Notes: generated by a model from the letters alone, not told the origin. DNA of 64,000 bases from Clostridia bacterium (GCA_017456545.1 JAFTJE010000019.1:124001-188000); one strand, 5' to 3'; shown: positions 1-8,768, numbered from the stretch's first letter. Numbers and translations are program-made.

Positions 1-27
1 CTATTCTCGGACTTAAGGAGGTATAAT

Positions 28-1368
28 ATGGCGAAGCCCATAATTGCTATCGTTGGACGCCCTAATGTGGGAAAAAGTACGCTTTTTAATAAAATTATAG
101 GGGAAAGAAAATCAATTGTTGAGGATACACCCGGTGTTACCCGTGACAGAATATACGGTGAGGGTGAATGGTGTGGCAGAAAATTTGTCTTAATCGACAC
201 CGGAGGTATTGAGCCTAAGACAGACAGTATGATACTTCAAAAAATGAGGGAACAAGCTCAGATAGCAATTGATACTGCCGACGCCATTATATTTATGTGT
301 GATATCAACGCCGGACTTGTTGCTGATGACAGAGATATTGCTATAATGCTTAAAAAGAGTGGGAAGCCAACTGTTGTATGCGTAAATAAAAGTGACAAAA
401 TAGGAGAGGTTGACCCTTCATTTTATGAATTTTATGAGCTTGGCTTTGATGAGGATCCCGTTCCTGTTTCATCAATTCACGGAACAGGAAGCGGAGACTT
501 ATTAGATGCTGTTCTTCGTAATATTCCCGACAAAGAGGATGAGGGTGAGGAGGATGACCTTATAAATGTTGCTGTAATTGGAAAGCCTAATGCAGGTAAA
601 TCTTCTCTGATAAATAAAATACTTGGTACCGACCGTCTTATTGTTTCTTCAATGGCAGGTACTACAAGAGATGCAATAGATACTAAGTTCGAAAATGAAT
701 ACGGTAAGTATAATTTTATAGACACAGCAGGTATAAGACGCCAGAGCAAAATAGATGATAGAATTGAAAAATTCAGTGTTCTTCGTGCACATATGGCAGT
801 GGAGAGAGCAGATGTATGCTTGCTTGTAATCGACGCAACGGAAGGCGTTACCGAACAGGATGAAAAAATTGCCGGTATTGCCCATGAGGCCGGAAAAGCT
901 GTTATTATTGTAGTGAATAAATGGGATTTACCCGATACTGAGGATAAAAATACAGTAGAGTATTCCAAAAAGGTATATACGGCTTTATCTTATCTCAGTT
1001 ATGCACCTATTATTTATGTTTCTGCACTTACAGGACAAAGAATAGTTAAGCTTTTTGAACAGATTAATTATGTTAATGAGCAGTCAAAGCTTAGAATTTC
1101 CACAGGAATGCTTAACGATGTTCTTAACGAAGCTATTACAAGAGTTCAACCACCGTCCGATAAGGGAAGACGACTTAAGGTTTATTATATGACACAAACA
1201 AGTGTTGCCCCGCCTACTTTTGTACTGTTTTGCAATAGTGCTCCTCTATTCCATTTTTCATATCAGAGGTATATTGAAAATTGCATAAGAGACACATTTG
1301 GATTTAAGGGAACACCTATTAAGCTGGTTATCAGACAGCGTGGCGAAAGCGAGGAAACAAAAATATGA
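28..1368 (+). CDS. der: Ribosome-assembly GTPase Der (EngA)
   Basis: Der is an essential GTPase with two tandem G domains that acts in late 50S ribosome assembly. Seen: the first P-loop GRPNVGKST at residues 10-18, followed by DTPG and DTGG. A second P-loop GKPNAGKSS lies near residue 185, followed by DTAG and NKWD. A C-terminal KH-like region of about 90 residues ends the protein. The 446-residue length is normal for the family. The start has a strong AAGGAGGT site 6 bases upstream. The stop overlaps the plsY start in an ATGA arrangement, so the two are translationally coupled. It is the first complete gene of a seven-gene run on this strand. Identity is secure. Confidence 0.97.
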   Translation: MAKPIIAIVGRPNVGKSTLFNKIIGERKSIVEDTPGVTRDRIYGEGEWCGRKFVLIDTGGIEPKTDSMILQKMREQAQIAIDTADAIIFMCDINAGLVADDRDIAIMLKKSGKPTVVCVNKSDKIGEVDPSFYEFYELGFDEDPVPVSSIHGTGSGDLLDAVLRNIPDKEDEGEEDDLINVAVIGKPNAGKSSLINKILGTDRLIVSSMAGTTRDAIDTKFENEYGKYNFIDTAGIRRQSKIDDRIEKFSVLRAHMAVERADVCLLVIDATEGVTEQDEKIAGIAHEAGKAVIIVVNKWDLPDTEDKNTVEYSKKVYTALSYLSYAPIIYVSALTGQRIVKLFEQINYVNEQSKLRISTGMLNDVLNEAITRVQPPSDKGRRLKVYYMTQTSVAPPTFVLFCNSAPLFHFSYQRYIENCIRDTFGFKGTPIKLVIRQRGESEETKI

Positions 1369-2072
1369 CAGTAATAGAAGTATTAAAATACGGTTTCGTT
1401 GGTCCTGAAACAGATTTAAGACTTTGGGTATGGATGCTTGTTGTTTGTGCGGTTGTTGGATATCTCATAGGTAGTATTAACTGGGGAGTTATTCTCTCCC
1501 ATAAATACGGAGGCGATGTCCGCAATTATGGAAGTGGTAATGCCGGTGCAACAAATATGATGCGTACCTACGGCAAAAGAGCAGGTGCTAAAACTCTTGG
1601 CTTAGACATTCTTAAGGGCACGGTAGTATCTTTTGCTTGTAGACTTATAGTTGGCACTACAGGAGCATATATAGGCGGCTTTTTCTGTATAATTGGACAT
1701 GCATATCCTGTTTTCTTTAGATTTAAGGGTGGTAAGGGTGTTGCTACAATCACAGCACTGTGCTTATGGACGGAGTGGAGAACATTTCTTATTCTTGTAG
1801 CGATTTACGCTATTGTGCTGTTTGGATATAAAATGGTTTCCTTTGCTTCCTGTATGGTTGCTGCATTATACCCCATGATTCTTTATGCTTTTATAGGTCC
1901 TAATTTGGGAGTTGTTATAGCATTTCTATCCGGTGCTTTGGTTGTATTTTTACACAGGGCAAATATTGTCAGAATATTCAATCATACGGAATCAAAACTT
2001 GATTTTCATAGGAAAAAGAAGGATGCATCGGAGAACAATGCTGAATCAGCTTTCGATAAGGAGAACGAATGA
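1365..2072 (+). CDS. plsY: Acyl-phosphate:glycerol-3-phosphate acyltransferase PlsY
   Basis: PlsY is an integral membrane enzyme that moves an acyl group from acyl-phosphate to glycerol-3-phosphate, the first step of phospholipid synthesis. Its acyl-phosphate donor is made by PlsX, encoded at 54486. Seen: several hydrophobic segments, the motif SGNAGATN near residue 58, the glycine-rich GGKGVAT loop near residue 122, and HRANIVRI near residue 196. These correspond to the three conserved PlsY motifs. The N-terminus carries about 20 extra residues before the first membrane segment. The gene overlaps der by 4 bases upstream and the methyltransferase gene by 4 bases downstream. Confidence 0.95.
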   Translation: MTVIEVLKYGFVGPETDLRLWVWMLVVCAVVGYLIGSINWGVILSHKYGGDVRNYGSGNAGATNMMRTYGKRAGAKTLGLDILKGTVVSFACRLIVGTTGAYIGGFFCIIGHAYPVFFRFKGGKGVATITALCLWTEWRTFLILVAIYAIVLFGYKMVSFASCMVAALYPMILYAFIGPNLGVVIAFLSGALVVFLHRANIVRIFNHTESKLDFHRKKKDASENNAESAFDKENE

Positions 2073-3235
2073 GAAAGAATATTGTAAGTGATGCGATTGA
2101 AACGCTTTGCGATGTTTGTACCGAGCTTTGTGAAAAGCGATTTTTACATAAGATAGTACTCTCTAAACCATTGATATCCGATGAAATCAAGAGTGTTGTT
2201 TCACTTAAATTGATATCGGGTGCTTCTGTTATCCAAGTAGAGACCTATTCAACGGATAATAAGGTGTATCATCAGAATGTAAAAAATGATATTCGTCCTT
2301 TTTTCCGTGACTTATTCTATAGATATAACCAGATAAATGTTATGTCATCTGTTGGAGACTGCCAATATATGATGTCCAAAAAGGGCAAGGAGACTATGAT
2401 AGGCTGTCACAAAATACAAAACGGTCTGAAAAATGGCAGAGGTCAAGAGGTTCAGCTGCAAAAAAACAATAAAACCAAGAACTATATTCTCTTAGGTGGA
2501 GAGGATTTCTTAAAAAAGCTTGGTGTAAGTGATGATAGTGGCAGAGTAAGAGACAGGATGCAATCAAAATTCAGACAGATTAATAAATTTCTCGAATATG
2601 TAGATTCAATTGTTGATAAGCTCCCTGAGGACAATATTAACATATACGATTTATGCTGCGGGAAGAGCTACCTTAGCTTTGCTGTATACCATTATTTTAG
2701 ATATTATAAGAAAAAGAATATTAAAATGGTATGCATAGACCTCAAAGCAGATGTTATTGAATATTGCTCTAATTTAGCTGTAAGAATGGGCTTTGACGGT
2801 ATGGAATTTATATGTATGGATATAAATGAATATGATATGGTAAATAAGCCTGACCTTGTGGTGTCATTGCATGCTTGTGATATAGCCACAGATATTGTTC
2901 TTAACAAAGCAAGCGAAAATGGAGCTAAGGTTATTTTATCCACGCCATGCTGTCACCATGAATTAAATCATAAAATTAATTGTCAGCCGTTGAGCTTCAT
3001 TACAGATCATTCTATGTTGAGACAGAAGCTTTGCGATGCTGCAACAGATGCACTCCGTATTTTGAAGCTCGAATCAGAGGGATACGAAGCTACTGCTATG
3101 GAACTGATAGATCCGGAGGATACACCTAAAAATATAATCATAAAGGCAATAAAAAAAGCTAATCCAAGCCATGAAAAAATGGTTATGCTTAGGGAAAAAT
3201 ATTTATATACCAGAAAATTTTTGTTAGGAGAATAA
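2069..3235 (+). CDS. SAM-dependent methyltransferase (Methyltransf_32-like), substrate unknown
   Basis: This 388-residue protein has a class I methyltransferase core. The SAM-binding loop YDLCCGKSYLSF lies near residue 193, and an acidic strand end (MVCIDLKAD) follows. The catalytic-looking motif TPCCHHEL is near residue 291. The TPCCxHEL signature is typical of the Methyltransf_32 group found in bacteria and in eukaryotic METTL25-like proteins; family membership is recalled, not searched. The N-terminal 150 residues may form a substrate-binding domain. The start has AAGGAG just upstream and overlaps the plsY stop by 4 bases. An RNA substrate is possible given der nearby, but this is not shown by the sequence. 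Confidence 0.75.
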   Translation: MRKNIVSDAIETLCDVCTELCEKRFLHKIVLSKPLISDEIKSVVSLKLISGASVIQVETYSTDNKVYHQNVKNDIRPFFRDLFYRYNQINVMSSVGDCQYMMSKKGKETMIGCHKIQNGLKNGRGQEVQLQKNNKTKNYILLGGEDFLKKLGVSDDSGRVRDRMQSKFRQINKFLEYVDSIVDKLPEDNINIYDLCCGKSYLSFAVYHYFRYYKKKNIKMVCIDLKADVIEYCSNLAVRMGFDGMEFICMDINEYDMVNKPDLVVSLHACDIATDIVLNKASENGAKVILSTPCCHHELNHKINCQPLSFITDHSMLRQKLCDAATDALRILKLESEGYEATAMELIDPEDTPKNIIIKAIKKANPSHEKMVMLREKYLYTRKFLLGE

Positions 3236-3242
3236 ATCTAAA

Positions 3243-4373
3243 ATGGGACTTAATGTAATTGCTGAAATATCACATTTTTACGGTTCTGACGAAAGATATG
3301 TTCTTGCCGGAGGCGGAAATACATCGTTTAAGAATGAGGAAAATCTCTATATCAAAGGCTCAGGAACAGCTCTTGCAACAATAACTCCCGAGGGCTTTGT
3401 AAAGATGTCAAGAAAAATGCTTGCAGATATATGGACTAAGACCTATTCCGAGGATAAGGATAAAAGAGAGGCAGAGGTCCTTAAGGATATGATGAATGCG
3501 AAATGCGAGGGTGAGGAGGGAAAACGCCCTTCTGTTGAAACCCTTTTACATAATCTTTTTAAGCAGCAATATGTTCTTCATGTTCATCCAACTATGGTTA
3601 ACGGACTCACATGTGCCGTTAGTGGTAAGTCAATAGTTGAGGCACTTTTTGATAATGCTATTTGGATCGAGGAAACAGAGCCGGGATATGTTCTTGCTGC
3701 AAAATGCCGTGAGAGAATAAATGAATATGAGAATAGAACAAATAAAGATGCAGATCTTCTTTTCTTGCAAAACCACGGTATCTTTTTTGCCGCTGACGAT
3801 AGGGATGGAATTGATAAGCTGGTTAATGAAGTGATGAGTGCTATTGACAGGTTAGTTACATTCAGACCTGACCTTACTTCAGTTGATACATATGATTCAT
3901 CCATTGTAGACGATCTTATAAAATATATTGCTGAAGCATATGGAAATGATCCTTATGTTAAATTTACTCTTAATAAGGAAGTAGAAAAGCTTTGTGCATC
4001 AAAAGAAGCATTTAAGGTGCTTATGGAGCCAATGAGTCCTGATCATATTGTATACTGCAAAGCCGTTCCATTGTTTATAGAATGCTTTGATAAAGACAGT
4101 ATAAAAGCCCAGTATGCTGAGTTTATTAATACATATGGATATGCTCCTAAGATAGCTTTTGCCAAGGGTATTGGTATGTTTGCTGTCGGTAATAACATAA
4201 AAGATGCTGCAACAGTTACAAGTGTTTGGCTTGATGCTGTTAAAATTTCTGTATATGCACAGAATTTCGGTGGAGTAAGACATATGGCACCCGATATGGT
4301 CGATTTTATTGTCAACTGGGAGGTTGAAAGCTACAGAAGTAAGGTAGCTCTTAACAACGGAGGAAATAAATGA
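3243..4373 (+). CDS. Class II aldolase/adducin family protein
   Basis: This is a zinc-dependent class II aldolase fold protein of 376 residues. The HVHP pair near residue 113 and the later LQNHG histidine near residue 178 would bind the metal. The early GGGNTSFK and GSGTALATI segments match the phosphate-binding region of L-fuculose/L-rhamnulose phosphate aldolases. It resembles the aldolase half of the bifunctional RhaD-type aldolase/dehydrogenase but has no dehydrogenase domain. About 130 C-terminal residues extend beyond the basic fold. No sugar isomerase or kinase gene is nearby, so the substrate cannot be named. The start has AGGAG upstream, and the stop overlaps the next gene by 4 bases. 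Confidence 0.75.
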   Translation: MGLNVIAEISHFYGSDERYVLAGGGNTSFKNEENLYIKGSGTALATITPEGFVKMSRKMLADIWTKTYSEDKDKREAEVLKDMMNAKCEGEEGKRPSVETLLHNLFKQQYVLHVHPTMVNGLTCAVSGKSIVEALFDNAIWIEETEPGYVLAAKCRERINEYENRTNKDADLLFLQNHGIFFAADDRDGIDKLVNEVMSAIDRLVTFRPDLTSVDTYDSSIVDDLIKYIAEAYGNDPYVKFTLNKEVEKLCASKEAFKVLMEPMSPDHIVYCKAVPLFIECFDKDSIKAQYAEFINTYGYAPKIAFAKGIGMFAVGNNIKDAATVTSVWLDAVKISVYAQNFGGVRHMAPDMVDFIVNWEVESYRSKVALNNGGNK

Positions 4374-5290
4374 TAATAGGCATTAGTATAGCGACAGCTG
4401 TGATACTGATAGCTGTCGTTATATATACATACTACTTCAGACTCGCTTTTTCAAGAAATAAACCAAAATTTGGTTCTTTTTCCTTTGCCGGTAGTAATGA
4501 CCCAGAGCACAAAAGGAGAATTAGCGAAGGGCTTGAATGGTTTGACGGTCAAATAAAGGAAGATATTTTTATTCAAAGCTATGATGGATTAAAGCTCCAT
4601 GCAAGGTATATAAAAAGCTCAACTCCGTCGGAAAGATATATTATTATGTTTCACGGATACCGTTCATCATATAAGGATTTTGCCTGTGCGTTTGAATATT
4701 ACAGCAGTCTTGGATTCGATATGATAGTTGTTGACCAAAGGTCGCATGGGCAGAGTGAGGGAAAAATAATTTCCTATGGCGTTAAGGAAAGATACGATGT
4801 CGTTTCTTGGGTTGAGTATATCCAAAAACGCTTTGGTGAGGATAAGGATATTTTTATTGACGGAATATCTATGGGAGCCTCAACAGTAATGATGGCATCC
4901 GATATTGTAAAGGGAGTAAAAGGTATAATAGCCGACTGTGGGTATACTTCTCCGAAGGAAATAATAATTCAGGTAGCTAAATCCATGCATGTACCTAAAT
5001 TGTTTGTTTATCCGGTTGGATTAATGGCAAAAATTTTTGGTGGATTCGATTATTCATACAGCACAACTCAGTCCCTTTCCAAAACGGATATTCCTGTAAT
5101 TTTTATTCACGGATTAGCTGATGATTTTGTCCCTTCATATATGACTGAAGAAAATTATGAGGCTTGTTCATCTGACAAAACAATGGTATTAGTTGAAAAT
5201 GCTACGCATGGATATTCTTTTCTTGTTGATGAAAAAAGAGTCAAGAAATCATTGGAATGCTTTGTGTTTGAAAGCTGCAATAAGGAGTAA
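4370..5290 (+). CDS. Membrane-anchored alpha/beta hydrolase
   Basis: This 306-residue protein begins with one hydrophobic segment (about residues 3-23) that is probably a membrane anchor, followed by an alpha/beta hydrolase domain. Seen: the oxyanion-hole region FHGYRSSYKDF, the nucleophile elbow GISMGAS with serine near residue 167, the acid-bearing GLADDFVP, and the catalytic histidine in ATHGYSF. The layout resembles the BEM46/YqkD type of serine hydrolase often found in Firmicutes. The natural ester or amide substrate is unknown. The gene starts within the ATGA overlap of the aldolase and is 3 bases ahead of luxS, so it belongs to the same transcript. Confidence 0.8.
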   Translation: MIIGISIATAVILIAVVIYTYYFRLAFSRNKPKFGSFSFAGSNDPEHKRRISEGLEWFDGQIKEDIFIQSYDGLKLHARYIKSSTPSERYIIMFHGYRSSYKDFACAFEYYSSLGFDMIVVDQRSHGQSEGKIISYGVKERYDVVSWVEYIQKRFGEDKDIFIDGISMGASTVMMASDIVKGVKGIIADCGYTSPKEIIIQVAKSMHVPKLFVYPVGLMAKIFGGFDYSYSTTQSLSKTDIPVIFIHGLADDFVPSYMTEENYEACSSDKTMVLVENATHGYSFLVDEKRVKKSLECFVFESCNKE

Positions 5291-5293
5291 AAT

Positions 5294-5746
5294 ATGGAAA
5301 GAATCGCAAGCTTTACTGTCAATCATGACATAATTGAGCCAGGACTGTATATTTCCAGAATTGATGGAGATATCATAACCTATGATATGCGTACGCGTAA
5401 GCCCAACAAGGGTGATTATATGGATAACCTTACTATGCACTCTGTGGAGCATATGTTTGCCACTTACATAAGAAATTCGGAGATTAGCGATAAGGTCATA
5501 TACTTCGGGCCTATGGGCTGTCAAACAGGTTTTTATCTACTTGTGCGAGGTGAGACTAATGAGAGAGTTCTTTCTGTTATAAGGGATGTTCTTAACAAAA
5601 TAATAACTCACACCGGAGAAATTTTCGGTAACAAAAGAGAAGAATGTGGAAATTATCGCAATCTGAATCTTGATGCTGCCAAATTGGAATGTGAAAGATA
5701 TCTTAATTGCTTGAATTCAAGGGAGGTTACATTCAAATATGAGTAG
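5294..5746 (+). CDS. luxS: S-ribosylhomocysteine lyase LuxS
   Basis: LuxS cleaves S-ribosylhomocysteine to homocysteine and DPD, the precursor of autoinducer-2. Seen: the metal-binding HSVEH at residues 49-53 and the third ligand cysteine at residue 118 in EECGNY. The intervening strand FGPMGCQTGFY carries the conserved catalytic cysteine. The 150-residue length is typical. AAGGAG precedes the start. The next gene, mtnN, makes the substrate and overlaps luxS by 8 bases. The two together form a complete route from S-adenosylhomocysteine to homocysteine. Whether the DPD made is used as a signal is not visible here. Confidence 0.97.
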   Translation: MERIASFTVNHDIIEPGLYISRIDGDIITYDMRTRKPNKGDYMDNLTMHSVEHMFATYIRNSEISDKVIYFGPMGCQTGFYLLVRGETNERVLSVIRDVLNKIITHTGEIFGNKREECGNYRNLNLDAAKLECERYLNCLNSREVTFKYE

Positions 5747-6428
5747 CTTAATTGGAATTATAGGGGCTATGGATATTGAGGTCAACGGTCTTATTTCTGA
5801 TATGGAGGGGTCCGTAACCGAAATTCACGGTGGAATATCATTTACTAAGGGTATTTTATACGGAAAGAATGTAGTAGTATCTAAATGCGGTATAGGAAAA
5901 GTGTTTGCTTCAATGTGCACACAAACAATGATACTTAAATATTCTCCCGATTTAATAATTAATTCCGGAGTTGCAGGTACGCTTGATAAAGAACTTAATA
6001 TTCTGGATGCGGTTATTGCATCAAGTGTTGTTCAGCACGATATGGATACCAGTCCGTTAGGTGACCCTAAAGGGCTTATTTCCGGTATTAATGTGGTGAA
6101 TTTCGATACAGATAAGGATATTTCCTGCAAGCTTGCAAACGCCTCTTCTGATATGGGAGTTAATACTGTAAGTGGCATAATTGCTTCAGGAGACCAATTT
6201 ATTGCAAGTCCGGATAAAAAGGCGGATATATTTAATACATTTGGTGCTATTGCATGTGAAATGGAGGGAGCTGCCATAGGTCAGGTATGCTATGTAAATC
6301 AAGTTCCGTTTACCGTAATGAGAACGATATCTGACGGCAAAGGAGAGGCTCTTGATTATCATGCCTTTTCTGTAATTGCTGCCAATAAATCAATGCAAAT
6401 AATCAAACAGTTTTTATTAAATTATTAA
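5739..6428 (+). CDS. mtnN: 5'-methylthioadenosine/S-adenosylhomocysteine nucleosidase
   Basis: MtnN (Pfs) removes adenine from methylthioadenosine and S-adenosylhomocysteine; the latter product is the LuxS substrate. Seen: the N-terminal GIIGAMDIEVNGL with the conserved glutamate, the nucleoside-binding EMEGAAI near residue 174, and the catalytic aspartate in RTISDGKG near residue 197. The length of 229 residues matches the family. GGGAGG precedes the start inside the end of luxS. It is the last gene of the run that begins with der, and a strong two-way hairpin terminator follows. Confidence 0.96.
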   Translation: MSSLIGIIGAMDIEVNGLISDMEGSVTEIHGGISFTKGILYGKNVVVSKCGIGKVFASMCTQTMILKYSPDLIINSGVAGTLDKELNILDAVIASSVVQHDMDTSPLGDPKGLISGINVVNFDTDKDISCKLANASSDMGVNTVSGIIASGDQFIASPDKKADIFNTFGAIACEMEGAAIGQVCYVNQVPFTVMRTISDGKGEALDYHAFSVIAANKSMQIIKQFLLNY

Positions 6429-6453
6429 GTTTAAGATCATAGAAAATTATAGC

Positions 6454-6493
6454 AAAAGGACAGGCATTGCAATAAAACAATGCCTGTCCTTTT
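6454..6493. terminator. Bidirectional terminator between mtnN and the TrmH-type gene
   Basis: A perfect 16-bp inverted repeat (arms 6454-6469 and 6478-6493, core AGGACAGGCATTG) with an 8-base loop is flanked by A on one side and T on the other. It can end transcription from both converging operons. Confidence 0.92.
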
Positions 6494-6498
6494 ATGTA

Positions 6499-7269
6499 TT
6501 ATTTATTTTGCTTAAAAACTTCAAATGCGATAATTGTTGAAGCTGATGCAGCTGAGAGAGCAGCGTCAAAGCGTCTGCCATAGTCAATTCTGACAATTTG
6601 ATCAGCCTGTGATAATACTGCTGAAGATATTCCTCGCTTTTCGCCCCCAACTATCAAAAATATCGGCTTTTTTAAGTCTGCTTCGTATATACTTACAGAA
6701 TTTTTAATATCAGCACATACAATTTTATATCCCTTTTTTCTAAAAACATCAATAAAATTGTTCTTTGCAATATATATATCGGCTCTTTCACTTGCTCCTG
6801 CAGAGGAACGGCACACAACTCCGGAAGCACTAAGCCAGTTTCTCTCTGATAAAATAATGCCGTCAACTCCGGATGCATAAATAGAACGCAGTGCATATCC
6901 AAAATTATATGGGTCCTCAATACCTTCTATCATTGCGTAGAAGCCGTTGCTCTTTATAACGCTCTCAGTAAGAGATGGGTAAATTTTCTCACCGCAAATG
7001 GCAATAATTCCACCGTGGGTGTTACCAACGCATATTTCAGTTATTGTGGATGCATCAACAGGCTCTAATTCAAAATCGAACAACTCACCCATTTTGCTTA
7101 AATATCCAATTTCCTTGGCTTTTGATTTAATACGGGACTTATCAAAAAGTATTCTTTCTATTTTGCGGGCGTTAGGCTTATTTTCCTTTAGATTATCCAG
7201 AACAGCACGGATAGATGTCATTCCTTCATATATCGTTGAATCGGCAAATCGGCTATATTCCTTAATCAT
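6499..7269 (-). CDS. TrmH/SpoU family RNA 2'-O-methyltransferase
   Basis: This 256-residue protein has the knotted SpoU methyltransferase core. Seen: EGIEDPYNFGYALRS (motif 1 region with the key asparagine), LIVGGEKRGIS (motif 2), and the C-terminal IDYGRRFDAALSAASA segment in place of the usual SLNVSVA (motif 3). The N-terminal 100 residues resemble the substrate-binding domain of RlmB-like enzymes. The altered motif 3 makes the exact target uncertain. Its ATG overlaps the stop of the upstream 101-residue gene by 8 bases. It is the last gene of a transcript that starts with prfB. A second SpoU-type gene lies at 48694. Confidence 0.85.
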   Translation of the reverse strand: MIKEYSRFADSTIYEGMTSIRAVLDNLKENKPNARKIERILFDKSRIKSKAKEIGYLSKMGELFDFELEPVDASTITEICVGNTHGGIIAICGEKIYPSLTESVIKSNGFYAMIEGIEDPYNFGYALRSIYASGVDGIILSERNWLSASGVVCRSSAGASERADIYIAKNNFIDVFRKKGYKIVCADIKNSVSIYEADLKKPIFLIVGGEKRGISSAVLSQADQIVRIDYGRRFDAALSAASASTIIAFEVFKQNK

Positions 7270-7567
7270 TTTTCTCGGCAGAGATTATATTTTCATATTT
7301 TTTGCTTTGTGAATGGGTTTTGGAACGGTAAGTAGCACAAAGAACAAGATAAGCACCGATTAGAGAAGATACAGAAGCAAAAAATGATGTATCCTCGTCT
7401 CTATTAAAGAGACATGAGATAACAGCCATAAGCAAGGACAATGTTTCAACAAGAATAAGCATATCGTATTTAATAGCAGTTATTCTTTTGAAAAATTTTT
7501 TAATTTTGCTTTTACATTTGCATTCAGTTTTTTGAGTTTTCTTTGAGATACGCATTGATAAATTCAT
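7262..7567 (-). CDS. Small two-helix membrane protein of unknown function
   Basis: I do not recognise this 101-residue protein. The first 30 residues are rich in lysine and cysteine. Two likely membrane helices follow (about residues 35-54 and 62-80), then a polar tail. The start lies 44 bases inside the end of prfB. The GGTGAT stretch just upstream favours the first ATG over the one four codons later. Its stop overlaps the TrmH-type gene start. Overlaps on both sides suggest a real, co-translated gene. Confidence 0.6.
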   Translation of the reverse strand: MNLSMRISKKTQKTECKCKSKIKKFFKRITAIKYDMLILVETLSLLMAVISCLFNRDEDTSFFASVSSLIGAYLVLCATYRSKTHSQSKKYENIISAEKND

Positions 7568-8633
7568 CTATATCACCATCCATTACTGCTTGAATATTTC
7601 CATCCTCGTATCCTGTACGAGTATCCTTAACTAATGTGTAGGGCATAAATACATATGACCTGATTTGTGAGCCCCATTCAATATTGGTTTTGTTACCCTT
7701 GATATCCTCAATTTTGTCAAGCTTTTCGCGTTCCTTTATTTCCATAAGCTTGGACTTCAACATTTTAAGAGCAGTTTCTTTATTTTGAAGCTGGCTTCTT
7801 TCTGTCTGACAGCCAACAACGATACCTGTTGGGATGTGCATGATTCTAATAGCAGAATCTGTTTTGTTTACATGCTGACCACCGGCACCGGAGGAACGGT
7901 GTGCTGTTATTTCCAGATCTTCTTCTCTCAGCTCAATAGAATTGTCGTCATCAAATTCCGGCATTACTTCAACAGAAGCAAAGGATGTATGGCGTCTTCC
8001 TGATGAGTCAAAGGGGGAAACTCGAACGAGTCTGTGGACACCGTTTTCACTTTTTAGGTAACCGTATGCATTAATACCTTCAATCAATACGGTTGCACTC
8101 TTTAATCCTGCCTCTTCACCGTCTAACCAGTCTAAAAGCTTTACATTATATCCATGCTTTTCTCCCCAACGGGTATAAAGTCTGTAGAGCATAAGTGCCC
8201 AGTCCTGAGCCTCAGTTCCTCCGGCACCCGGATGGAAGGAGATGATTGCATTGTTTTTATCATACTCACCGGAGAGGAGAACTTCTATTCTCATTTGCTC
8301 CTCTTCCTTGATGATTTTTTTCTGATCCTCGAGAATTTCATCTGTCATGCTTTCGTCATTTTCTTCAATTGCCATTTCTGCCATTACAATTGTGTCCTCA
8401 AGACGAGCAGAGAGAGAGTCGTATTTTTCTATCTTATCCTTGGATTGCTTGATTTTTTGAAGTATTTTTGTGGATTTTTCCTGATTTGACCAAAAATCCG
8501 GATCGAATGTTAATTGCTCGAGAGAAGAAACCTCTTCTTTTAATTCTTCAATTCTTAATGCATTGGCAAGTTCTTTTATATTTTCACGAAAATTCTGTAA
8601 TTCGTATTTAGCATTTTCAAGTGCAATAATCAA
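7524..8633 (-). CDS. prfB: Peptide chain release factor 2, no frameshift site
   Basis: RF2 ends translation at UGA and UAA. Seen: the stop-codon-reading tripeptide SPF in RVSPFDSSGRR and the catalytic GGQ in SGAGGQHVNK. The 369-residue length is full size. In many bacteria prfB holds an in-frame UGA near codon 26 that needs a programmed +1 shift; here the frame runs straight through that region (ALRIEELKEE) with no stop. The start is TTG, chosen because GGAGG lies 7 bases upstream and no ATG is placed better. The gene itself ends with TGA. A promoter with an extended -10 lies about 40 bases upstream of the start codon. Confidence 0.96.
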   Translation of the reverse strand: MIIALENAKYELQNFRENIKELANALRIEELKEEVSSLEQLTFDPDFWSNQEKSTKILQKIKQSKDKIEKYDSLSARLEDTIVMAEMAIEENDESMTDEILEDQKKIIKEEEQMRIEVLLSGEYDKNNAIISFHPGAGGTEAQDWALMLYRLYTRWGEKHGYNVKLLDWLDGEEAGLKSATVLIEGINAYGYLKSENGVHRLVRVSPFDSSGRRHTSFASVEVMPEFDDDNSIELREEDLEITAHRSSGAGGQHVNKTDSAIRIMHIPTGIVVGCQTERSQLQNKETALKMLKSKLMEIKEREKLDKIEDIKGNKTNIEWGSQIRSYVFMPYTLVKDTRTGYEDGNIQAVMDGDIDEFINAYLKENSKN

Positions 8634-8673
8634 AATATTTCCTCCAAAACCTGTTACAAGATATATTTTTTAT

Positions 8674-8702
8674 ATTATAACATATGTGCGTTAAAAAAAC
8701 AA
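8674..8702 (-). promoter_or_regulatory. Sigma-A promoter of the prfB operon
   Basis: On the minus strand a TTGTTT -35 box (8697-8702) and a TATAAT -10 box (8674-8679) are separated by 17 bases. A TG one base before the -10 makes it an extended -10 promoter. Confidence 0.75.
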
Positions 8703-8739
8703 ACATTTTTTATAAAAAAATAAAAAAATACAATCACAA

Positions 8740-8768
8740 TTGAATTTTAGTAATAAATATGATATACT
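8740..8768 (+). promoter_or_regulatory. Sigma-A promoter of the gene at 8808
   Basis: TTGAAT (8740-8745) and TATACT (8763-8768) with a 17-base spacer lie about 40 bases before the start codon at 8808. It points away from the prfB promoter across a very A-rich stretch. Confidence 0.7.

Noticed and set aside
1..27. End of a gene before der
   Set aside because: Only a few codons are available in each frame, so the true frame cannot be told; the stretch supports no more than the der ribosome site.
8691..8730. A-rich tract as a simple repeat or bent-DNA element
   Set aside because: It is ordinary low-complexity sequence between two divergent promoters; no repeat unit is evident.
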